Shown one piece after another: positions 1-5,132 of a DNA stretch of 7,311 bases. The notes under the pieces were generated by a model. That model searched no databases and was not told the DNA's origin. It saw nothing but the letters and a program-made list of their open reading frames with translations. Origin of the DNA: Pseudomonadota bacterium (GTDB taxonomy: Bacteria > Pseudomonadota > Alphaproteobacteria > Sphingomonadales > Sphingomonadaceae); the NCBI GenBank assembly GCA_023445495.1, contig JAEXLC010000270.1:1-7311 (forward strand), given 5' to 3'. Within the stretch, counting starts at the first letter, position 1. Every line of letters starts with the position of its first letter. Both the position numbers and the translations under genes were made by a program.

Positions 1-19
1 CCGGTGGGGACTCCACCGG
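1..19 (-). terminator. Candidate terminator hairpin of the permease-mtnP-FKBP cluster (window edge)
   Basis: CCGGTGG (1-7) and CCACCGG (13-19) form a perfect 7-bp stem around a 5-base loop, extendable by one G-T pair. It lies about 30 bases past the FKBP stop codon, where a terminator is expected. The T-tract that would prove intrinsic termination on the minus strand would lie to the left of base 1, outside the window, so the call rests on stem and position only. Confidence 0.45.
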
Positions 20-32
20 TTGCCGTCGCCTT

Positions 33-50
33 GCTGGAAATATTTCCGGC
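33..50. repeat. AT-centred palindrome just after the FKBP stop
   Basis: GGAAATATTTCC (36-47) is a perfect 12-bp palindrome. Flanking GC (33-34) and GC (49-50) extend the symmetry, with only the 35/48 pair off (T-G, tolerable as a wobble in RNA). It is a conspicuous AT-rich patch in GC-rich DNA, directly abutting the stop codon of the isomerase gene. It could be a mRNA 3'-end structure, a binding site for an operator of the gene to the left, or chance; the sequence does not decide. Confidence 0.4.
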
Positions 51-515
51 TTATTGCGCGGGGATATCGAGCAGTTCGATCTTGAACAGCAGAGTCGCGC
101 CGCCGGGGATCGGCCCCTTGCCCTTGAAGCCATAGCCAAGATTGGCGGGGATCGCGATTTCGAAGGTGTCGCCCACGCCCATCAGCGGCACGGCGACCTG
201 CCACCCCTTGATCAGCATGCCGAGCGGAAAGGTTGCCGGCTCGCCGCGGTCATAGGAGCTGTCGAACTTCTCGCCGTCGATGAAGGTGCCGGCATAGTGG
301 AGCGTCACCGTGTCGGCGACGGTCGGGTGCTTGCCCGATCCATCGCCCTTGATCCGGCGCCAGCGCAGCCCTTCGGCCGTGCTGTGCCAGCCATCGGCGC
401 CGTTGAGCTTGGCAAGCGCAAGCATCTGCTGGCTCTGCCAGGCCATGTCCTGCGAACGATCGGGCGCGGGCGCATCCTGCGCGGCGAGCAGGGCGAGAGC
501 GGCGAGAAACGACAT
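51..515 (-). CDS. Exported FKBP-type peptidyl-prolyl cis-trans isomerase
   Basis: This 154-residue protein catalyses cis-trans isomerisation of X-Pro bonds and probably assists protein folding in the periplasm. A hydrophobic stretch (residues 2-12, then AQDAPAP) looks like a signal peptide, although its N-region has no Lys or Arg, so export is likely but not certain. Residues 50-151 form one FKBP domain. The usual pocket residues are recognisable: Tyr74 in LHYAGT, Phe84-Asp85, Phe96, Leu101-Ile102, Trp105 in the IKGW motif, Tyr128 in LGYG, and Phe144 near the C-terminus. The active site therefore looks complete. The start is fixed by an AAGGA ribosome binding site overlapping the mtnP stop codon, and an in-frame stop just upstream prevents a longer start. 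It is the last gene of the permease-mtnP-FKBP cluster, 9 bases after mtnP. The family is confident; the substrate proteins are unknown. Confidence 0.93.
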   Translation of the reverse strand: MSFLAALALLAAQDAPAPDRSQDMAWQSQQMLALAKLNGADGWHSTAEGLRWRRIKGDGSGKHPTVADTVTLHYAGTFIDGEKFDSSYDRGEPATFPLGMLIKGWQVAVPLMGVGDTFEIAIPANLGYGFKGKGPIPGGATLLFKIELLDIPAQ

Positions 516-522
516 GGTGTTT

Positions 523-527
523 CCTTA
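523..527 (-). promoter_or_regulatory. Ribosome binding site of the FKBP gene, overlapping the mtnP stop
   Basis: Reading the minus strand, the mtnP stop TAA runs straight into GGA (TAAGGAAACACCATG). The stop codon thus supplies two bases of the AAGGA Shine-Dalgarno sequence, 7 bases before the ATG. A ribosome terminating on mtnP would cover this site, which suggests translational coupling. Confidence 0.7.
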
Positions 528-1394
528 GTTGGAGAGGGCGCGGCCGGCGACGGCGTCGAGCTTGCGCAGCAGATGCGGATCGCGAACATTGGCCGCGGTG
601 ATCAATGCATAATCGAGGCAGGTGTCGATCGGCGTCGCCGGGCGCTCCTCGGGCAGGTTTCGCAGCAGGTGCATCACCATCTTGCGCGCCTTGTCGGCAT
701 TGGTGCCGAGCTGGGCGATCACCGTGGCGACATCGACCGCTTCCTCGCCTTCGCGCCAGCAATCATAATCGGTCACCATCCCGACCAGCGCGTAGGGCAG
801 CTCCGCCTCGCGGGCGAGCTTGGCCTCGGGCATGCCGGTCATGCCGATGATGTCGCAGCCCCAGCTGCGATAGAGGTGGCTCTCCGCGCGCGTGGAGAAT
901 TGCGGGCCTTCCATCGCCAGATAGGTGCCGCCGACATGGGTGGTCGCGCCCGCCGCCTTCGCTGCGTCCGCCGCCAGCGCCGAGAGGCGCGGGCAGACCG
1001 GATCGGCCATCGAGACATGCGCGACCATGCCTTCGCCGAAGAAGCTCGAGGGCCGGCCCTTGGTCCGGTCGATGAACTGGTCGGCAATGGTGAAGGTGCC
1101 CGGCGCGCGCTCTTCCTGCAGCGAGCCGACCGAAGAGACGGCAAGCACATCGGTCACGCCGAGGCGCTTCAGCACATCGATATTGGCACGGACATTAAGG
1201 TCCGACGGCGAGATGCGGTGCCCACGGCCATGCCGCGGCAGGAAAACCACACGGACATGCCCCACCCAGCCGACAAAACAGTCATCCGAAGGCTTGCCCC
1301 AGGGGCTTTCGGTCGAGATCCATTCGCCATCCTCGATGCCATCGACATCGTAGAGACCCGATCCGCCGATGATCCCGATCGTCCAGCCACCCAT
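525..1394 (-). CDS. mtnP: S-methyl-5'-thioadenosine phosphorylase
   Basis: This cytoplasmic enzyme splits 5'-methylthioadenosine, the by-product of polyamine synthesis, with phosphate into adenine and 5-methylthioribose-1-phosphate. It feeds methionine salvage and adenine recycling. The 289 residues match the normal family length and form one purine-phosphorylase domain. Visible motifs are GGSGLY (10-15), the phosphate-site PRHGRGH (53-59), SSVGSL (87-92), the substrate-site MEGPQFSTRAE (161-171), MTGMPEAKLAREAELPYA (185-202) and TDYDCW (208-213). The two Asp residues of that last motif mark 6-aminopurine use, as opposed to the Asn typical of guanine/hypoxanthine-type nucleoside phosphorylases. 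Two starts are possible, GTG at 1397 or ATG at 1394. AAGGGG lies 6 bases before the ATG but only 3 before the GTG, so ATG is chosen. The gene follows the permease with almost no gap and precedes FKBP by 9 bases, indicating an operon. Confidence 0.96.
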   Translation of the reverse strand: MGGWTIGIIGGSGLYDVDGIEDGEWISTESPWGKPSDDCFVGWVGHVRVVFLPRHGRGHRISPSDLNVRANIDVLKRLGVTDVLAVSSVGSLQEERAPGTFTIADQFIDRTKGRPSSFFGEGMVAHVSMADPVCPRLSALAADAAKAAGATTHVGGTYLAMEGPQFSTRAESHLYRSWGCDIIGMTGMPEAKLAREAELPYALVGMVTDYDCWREGEEAVDVATVIAQLGTNADKARKMVMHLLRNLPEERPATPIDTCLDYALITAANVRDPHLLRKLDAVAGRALSN

Positions 1395-1397
1395 CAC

Positions 1398-2813
1398 TTA
1401 CCCCTTTGCTGCGTTGCGGCGTGCATAGGCGAAATAGACGACCAGACCCAAGAGGTTCCAGCAGCCGAACCAGATCTGCGTCTTGGTCGGCAGGCTGGCG
1501 AACAGATAGAGGCAGCCCAGGATCGCTCCCAGCCCCACCACCCAGGGCAGCGGCGTACGGAACGGGCGCACCATGTCAGGCGCGCGGCGGCGCATGACGA
1601 GCAGGCACAGGCCGACCGCGGCGAAGGCGGTGAGCGTGCCGGCATTGGCCAGCGCGGCGATCTCGTCGATCGGCAGGAAGGCGGCGAACACGCTCACCAC
1701 GCAGGCCGTGAAGATCGTGATCCGCACCGGCGATCCGCGCCGCGAGACCTTGGCCAGGCTCTTGGGCAGCATGCCGTCGCGCGCCATCACGAAGAAGATG
1801 CGGCTCTGGCCGAACAGGAAGCCCAGGATCACCGTGGGCAGCGCGATGATCGCGCTCAGCGCCAGGAACTTGGCGACGCCGGGCTGGCCGATCTCGCGCA
1901 GGATCAACGCCAGCGGCTCGGGGCTGTCGGCGAAACGGGTATAGGAAAGCGCGCCGACGGCAGCGAGCGCGACGACCATGTAGATGATGACGCAGACCAC
2001 CATCGAGCCGACGATGCCGATGGCAAGGTCGCGCCCGGGGTTCTTGGCCTCCTCCGCTGCAGTGGAAATCGCATCGAAGCCGTAGAACGCGAAGAAGATG
2101 ATCGCGGCGGCCGCCATCACCCCGCGCTCCACGCCGCCCTCGCTCACATGCTTGGCGAAGCCGAACGGCGCGAAGGGCTCGAAATTGGCGGCGTTGAAAT
2201 AGGGCAGCGCGACCGCGACGAACACCGCGAGCGCAATCAGCTTCACCACCACCAGGAAGGCGTTGATCGTCGCGCTCTCGCGCGTACCAAGGATCAGCAG
2301 GCCGGAGACCAGCCAGACGACGAACAGCGCCGGCACGTTGACGCCCCAATGCGCCACCTGCCAGCCCAGCATCTGCGGGCCATGGGTCAGCTCGGCAGGC
2401 ACGCCCAGCCCGGTGAGGAACGGCGTGGCATAGCCCGACCAGCCCACTGCGACGGTGGCCACCACCAAGGTATATTCGGCAAGCAGGCTCCACCCGACCA
2501 CCCAGGCGACGATCTCGCCGAGCGAGGCATAGCTATAGGTATAGGCGCTGCCCGAGGCCGGGATCATCGTCGCCAGTTCGGCATAGGCGAGCGCGGCGCA
2601 GGCGCAGATCGCGCCCGCCACGACGAAGGACAGGATCACCGCCGGCCCGGCACGGTCCGCGCCCACGCCGATCAGGGTAAGGATGCCGGTGCCGACGATC
2701 GCGCCGACGCCGAGCGCGACAAGATGCGGCCAGGAAAGGGTGCGGGCGAGCCGATGCTCGGGCGGACGATCCTCCTCCGCGACGATCTGCTTCAACCGGA
2801 ACAGGCTTGCCAT
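1398..2813 (-). CDS. APC-superfamily amino-acid permease (cationic amino-acid transporter-like)
   Basis: This 471-residue inner-membrane protein has about 12 hydrophobic helices, the usual layout of amino acid-polyamine-organocation transporters that take up amino acids by symport or exchange. The unwound first helix carries GVGAIVGTGIL (35-45), the family's substrate-backbone binding signature. The stretch FFAFYGFDAISTAAEEAKNP (240-259), helix 6 running into the cytoplasmic loop, is the second APC hallmark. Basic residues in the short loops (RRR at 408-410) fit cytoplasmic sides. Overall it resembles the YfnA/CAT subgroup rather than GABA or proline permeases, but the substrate cannot be read from sequence. 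GAGAGGGG lies 7 bases before the ATG and fixes the start. It is the first gene of a cluster with mtnP and the FKBP isomerase, and is transcribed away from the rhodanese gene. A sulfur-amino-acid or polyamine-related substrate is an attractive guess from its neighbour only. Confidence 0.92.
   Translation of the reverse strand: MASLFRLKQIVAEEDRPPEHRLARTLSWPHLVALGVGAIVGTGILTLIGVGADRAGPAVILSFVVAGAICACAALAYAELATMIPASGSAYTYSYASLGEIVAWVVGWSLLAEYTLVVATVAVGWSGYATPFLTGLGVPAELTHGPQMLGWQVAHWGVNVPALFVVWLVSGLLILGTRESATINAFLVVVKLIALAVFVAVALPYFNAANFEPFAPFGFAKHVSEGGVERGVMAAAAIIFFAFYGFDAISTAAEEAKNPGRDLAIGIVGSMVVCVIIYMVVALAAVGALSYTRFADSPEPLALILREIGQPGVAKFLALSAIIALPTVILGFLFGQSRIFFVMARDGMLPKSLAKVSRRGSPVRITIFTACVVSVFAAFLPIDEIAALANAGTLTAFAAVGLCLLVMRRRAPDMVRPFRTPLPWVVGLGAILGCLYLFASLPTKTQIWFGCWNLLGLVVYFAYARRNAAKG
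1401..1406 (-). promoter_or_regulatory. Ribosome binding site of mtnP, inside the end of the permease gene
   Basis: The last two sense codons of the permease (AAG GGG) form the Shine-Dalgarno sequence of mtnP on the minus strand, followed by TAA, GTG and ATG (AAGGGGTAAGTGATG). The spacing of 6 bases favours the ATG at 1394 over the in-frame GTG at 1397. Re-initiation after permease translation is a reasonable inference. Confidence 0.7.
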
Positions 2814-2830
2814 TTCTTATCCCCTCTCGC

Positions 2831-2892
2831 TTCCGGAAGATGGTGTAGCGCCGCGTGGCGGTCACGCAACTTTGTTTCGTTCACCGCCGGTG
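2831..2892. promoter_or_regulatory. Divergent intergenic region with two short palindromes
   Basis: Between the permease and the rhodanese gene lie TTCCGGAA (2831-2838), an 8-bp perfect palindrome, and CACCG-C-CGGTG (2882-2892), a 5-bp inverted repeat around one base. Either could be an operator for a regulator of one or both divergent genes. Short palindromes are common by chance in GC-rich DNA, so this is only a candidate. Confidence 0.25.
2842..2869 (-). promoter_or_regulatory. Weak candidate promoter of the permease-mtnP-FKBP cluster
   Basis: On the minus strand TTGCGT (2869-2864) and TACACC (2847-2842) are 16 bases apart, upstream of the permease start. Matches to sigma-70 consensus are only partial, so this is a tentative choice within the 128-bp divergent region. 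Confidence 0.25.
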
Positions 2893-2941
2893 CAGCCGCG
2901 ACGCGCAATCGTCGCCCATCCAATCCGCGTGGAGAAAGCCG

Positions 2942-3430
2942 ATGCTGCTGCTTACTGCCCTCGCGCTAAGCCTTGCCGTTCCCCAGGAAGCCCCCGCCAA
3001 TCCGCAGATCGATTATGCCGGCTTCGCCACGCTCACCCGCGATGTCCGCACATTGCGCGCGAAGCGACTGCTTCCCTTTGCGCGCTTCCAGGCGATGGCC
3101 GCGACAAAGGACGCGCTGGTGCTGGATGCGCGCTCGAAAGATGCCTTTGCCCGCGGCCATATCGCCGGCGCGGTGAACCTGCCGCTCACCGATTTCACCG
3201 CGGAATCGCTGGCCGCGGTGATCGGCGCGAACCGCGATCGGCCGATCCTGATCTACTGCAACAACAATTTCTCGAACCATCGCCCGCCCGTGCCGCTAAA
3301 ATCGGCGCCGCTCGCGCTCAACATCCAGACCTTCATCAATCTGGTCGGCTATGGATATGGCAATGTCTGGGAATTGCGCGACGTCGTCGATTTCGACGAT
3401 CCGAAAGTCGGCTGGGTAAGCGCCGCCTAG
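2942..3430 (+). CDS. Exported rhodanese-like protein with expanded active-site loop
   Basis: This is a 162-residue, single-domain rhodanese-like protein; classical members move sulfane sulfur through a cysteine persulfide. Residues 1-19 form a hydrophobic leader ending VPQEAPA, suggesting export to the periplasm, though without basic residues at its start. LVLDARSKDAFARGHIAGAVNLP (59-81) is the typical first half of the fold. Cys106 in ILIYCNNNF is at the catalytic position, but the usual six-residue CxxxxR loop is replaced by a longer, Asn-rich, Pro-rich segment up to about residue 121. The end (NVWELRDVVDFDDPKVGW) also differs from the common GG-hxxW tail. GGAG 7 bases before the ATG supports this start; an in-frame GTG at 2855 has no ribosome binding site. 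It is the only plus-strand gene here and shares its stop with the next gene. The enzymatic activity and substrate are unknown. Confidence 0.85.
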   Translation: MLLLTALALSLAVPQEAPANPQIDYAGFATLTRDVRTLRAKRLLPFARFQAMAATKDALVLDARSKDAFARGHIAGAVNLPLTDFTAESLAAVIGANRDRPILIYCNNNFSNHRPPVPLKSAPLALNIQTFINLVGYGYGNVWELRDVVDFDDPKVGWVSAA

Positions 3431-4254
3431 CTTGCCGGCGGCGCCTTGCGCGGCAGCGGAGCGAGCTGGTCGACCAGCACCCGCCACCCATTGGGAGCGT
3501 GACGCCAGACGCGAACATAATGGCCGATCAGTAGACCGTCGGTGCCGGATATCTCGCCATAGCTATAGGCGAGGTCCCCCGCGGCGGATTGGCCGCCGCC
3601 GAGCCGCTTGCCGATCGTCCTGGTGCCGCGCCCTGCAAGCGCCACGCCCGCATCGCCAATGGCAGCCGCGCCGCCTGGTCGAAGCACAAGCCCATCCACG
3701 GCAAGAAAGCCGGCCAGCGCCGTCGCATTCGCGTCCAGACGCTGCTCGACCGCGCCAGGCCCGGCCTCCGCCCCTGCCTTGCCCGGGCCGCCAATCCTGA
3801 CGACCTGCCCCGGCATCGGCACTTCACCCTTGGCGAAGGGCGCTATTCCGGAATCGATCAGCCAGCGCCAGGTTCCATCCGCGCCCCGGCGCCAGATCGT
3901 GAAATACTGGCCGTGCGAGACCCGATCGCCCTGGCGCATGACATAGGGGCCGGTGGTGAAGCCAAGATCGCCCGATCCCGCGACTGCTGCCATTTCCGGC
4001 TGCCACTCCAGCTTCGTTCCCGGTGCATCCACTTGCCGGGCGAGCTCGGGCGCGGCCGGGCGCGGCGCGGGCGAGATCAGCAGGGCATCCCGCGCGGCAT
4101 GCGCCCGGAAAGCCGGGCTGATCCCAAGCGCCGCGGCGTCGGCGGCAAAGCGGCGTTCGGCGGCAACCAGCGTGTCGAAATCCTCATCAACGGCCTTTGC
4201 CGCCATCGACAGAAGGGCTGCGGCGGCCAGTGCAAATATCTTCAGCTTCACCAT
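3427..4254 (-). CDS. Exported protein with two NTF2/DUF4440-like repeats
   Basis: I do not recognise a named gene. The 275 residues begin with a clear signal peptide (KLK, then a hydrophobic core 6-17, then AAKA at 18-21), so the protein is probably periplasmic. The rest looks like two copies of a DUF4440/SnoaL-type NTF2-like fold, a cone-shaped scaffold used by small enzymes and ligand-binding proteins. The first copy (about 24-140) has GDLGFTTGPY and GQYFTIWRR-DGTWRWLIDSGIAP. The second (about 168-266) repeats it as GDLAYSYGEI and GHYVRVWRHAPNGWRVLVDQLAP. No catalytic residue can be assigned. A GGAG 5 bases before this ATG chooses it over the upstream in-frame ATG at 4281, which would put an Arg-rich extension ahead of the signal peptide. 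It lies 107 bases downstream of the response regulator on the same strand, and its stop overlaps that of the convergent rhodanese gene. Confidence 0.85.
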   Translation of the reverse strand: MVKLKIFALAAAALLSMAAKAVDEDFDTLVAAERRFAADAAALGISPAFRAHAARDALLISPAPRPAAPELARQVDAPGTKLEWQPEMAAVAGSGDLGFTTGPYVMRQGDRVSHGQYFTIWRRGADGTWRWLIDSGIAPFAKGEVPMPGQVVRIGGPGKAGAEAGPGAVEQRLDANATALAGFLAVDGLVLRPGGAAAIGDAGVALAGRGTRTIGKRLGGGQSAAGDLAYSYGEISGTDGLLIGHYVRVWRHAPNGWRVLVDQLAPLPRKAPPAS

Positions 4255-4259
4255 AGATG

Positions 4260-4263
4260 CTCC
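4260..4263 (-). promoter_or_regulatory. Ribosome binding site that fixes the NTF2-like gene start
   Basis: GGAG on the minus strand is followed by five bases (CATCT) and ATG at 4254. It supports a 275-residue product starting MVKLK with a normal signal peptide, against the nine-codon-longer form starting at 4281. Confidence 0.65.
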
Positions 4264-4331
4264 ACGACGACGCGCGCCCATCCGGCATCCGCTACACGCA
4301 CCACATGGCCGCGCATGCCCGGTGCGATCGG

Positions 4332-4350
4332 GGTCGCCGCGCCTGCGACC
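4332..4350 (-). other. GC-rich hairpin between response regulator and NTF2-like gene
   Basis: GGTCGC and GCGACC form a 6-bp stem with a 7-base loop, about 12 bases beyond the response-regulator stop. An alternative, mutually exclusive pairing of CCCGGT (4318-4323) with ACCGGG (4348-4353) overlaps it. No T-tract follows on the minus strand, so an efficient intrinsic terminator is unlikely. It could reduce read-through or protect the upstream mRNA end. Confidence 0.3.
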
Positions 4351-4361
4351 GGGACCATCCC

Positions 4362-5132
4362 CTAGAGCTTGAGCGCCGCCTCGACGCCGGCCTGATAGTT
4401 CGGACCAACCTGCAATACCGCGCCGTCGGACAGCACGACCCGCAGCGCGCCCTTGCCGGGACGCTCGACGCCCACCACCGCGCCGATCCGAACGATGTGC
4501 GAGCGATGGATGCGCAGCATCAGCGCGGGATCGAGCCGCTTCTCGATATCGTTCATCCGCGCGCGCAGGATATGGCTCTTGAGCGCGGTGTTGAGCAGCA
4601 CATAGTCGCGCGCCGCCTCGATCCAGTCGATCGTGGTCACCGGCACCAGCACCGCCCCCTGGCGCCCCGGCACCCAGATGCCCTGGTCATAGGGAACTTC
4701 CGGTACCGGTACAGGCGGCGCGTCGATGCGCATCGCCTCGAGCTCGGCCACCCGCCCTTCGGCATCGCGCAACGCGCGCCGGCGGCGGGCACGCTCGACA
4801 CCAAGGCGAAGTCGATCGAACGCGACCGGCTTGAGCAGATAATCCGCAGCCTCGACCTCGAAAGCGTCGGCAGCGAAGCGCTCGAACGCGGTCACGAAAA
4901 TGATCTCGGGCCGGTGTTCGCCGGGGCGCAGCGAACGGGCGATTTCCATGCCGCTGCGGCCGGGCATCTGGATGTCGAGGATCACCAGGTCCGGCCGAAG
5001 CGCGCGGATCTGCGCCACCGCCTCGATGCCGTCGCTCGCCGTGCCCGCCACCTCGACATCCGAGATCGCATCGAAGCCGACCTTCAGCCGGTCCAGCGCC
5101 AGCGGCTCGTCATCGACCAGAAGTACCCGCAT
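4362..5132 (-). CDS. LytTR-family response regulator
   Basis: This 256-residue cytoplasmic protein is the output half of a two-component system: phosphorylation of its receiver is expected to alter DNA binding by its LytTR domain. The receiver (about 1-118) has the acidic pair Asp7-Asp8 in LLVDDEP, the phospho-acceptor Asp53 in LVILDIQMPG, Thr81 in FVTAF and Lys101 in LLKP, so all key residues are present. A charged, Pro-containing linker (119-150) leads to the LytTR DNA-binding domain (about 152-256), seen in TIDWIEAARDYVLL, MNDIEKRL, and IHRSHIVR. The start is either this ATG or GTG at 5135; GGAGG (5147-5143) is 7 bases from the GTG and 10 from the ATG, so both are possible and differ by one residue. 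The gene overlaps the kinase stop codon (TGATG), a strong sign of co-translation and partnership. Target genes are not evident. Confidence 0.95.
   Translation of the reverse strand: MRVLLVDDEPLALDRLKVGFDAISDVEVAGTASDGIEAVAQIRALRPDLVILDIQMPGRSGMEIARSLRPGEHRPEIIFVTAFERFAADAFEVEAADYLLKPVAFDRLRLGVERARRRRALRDAEGRVAELEAMRIDAPPVPVPEVPYDQGIWVPGRQGAVLVPVTTIDWIEAARDYVLLNTALKSHILRARMNDIEKRLDPALMLRIHRSHIVRIGAVVGVERPGKGALRVVLSDGAVLQVGPNYQAGVEAALKL

Noticed and set aside
2855..2941. A 29-codon upstream extension of the rhodanese-like protein from GTG at 2855.
   Set aside because: There is no ribosome binding site there, the extension occupies the divergent promoter region, and GGAG precedes the ATG at 2942 at the right distance.
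54..2969. A 971-codon plus-strand open frame spanning three genes.
   Set aside because: It lies antisense to FKBP, mtnP and the permease, all of which have clear families. Those genes are in one frame, so their complement stays open throughout. The product is rich in His, Arg, Asp and Gln with no recognisable domain, which is typical of a GC-rich shadow frame.
2683..3534. A 283-codon plus-strand frame overlapping the rhodanese gene in another frame.
   Set aside because: It is Arg/Pro-rich low-information sequence that crosses the permease start, the intergenic region and the shared stop; the rhodanese frame has the domain and ribosome binding site.
4255..4281. A nine-codon upstream extension of the NTF2-like protein (ATG at 4281).
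   Set aside because: It would place an Arg-rich segment ahead of a normal signal peptide, while GGAG is correctly spaced for the ATG at 4254.
3589..4365. A 258-codon plus-strand frame opposite the NTF2-like gene.
   Set aside because: The minus-strand frame has a signal peptide, an internal repeat and a good ribosome binding site; the plus-strand one has none of these.
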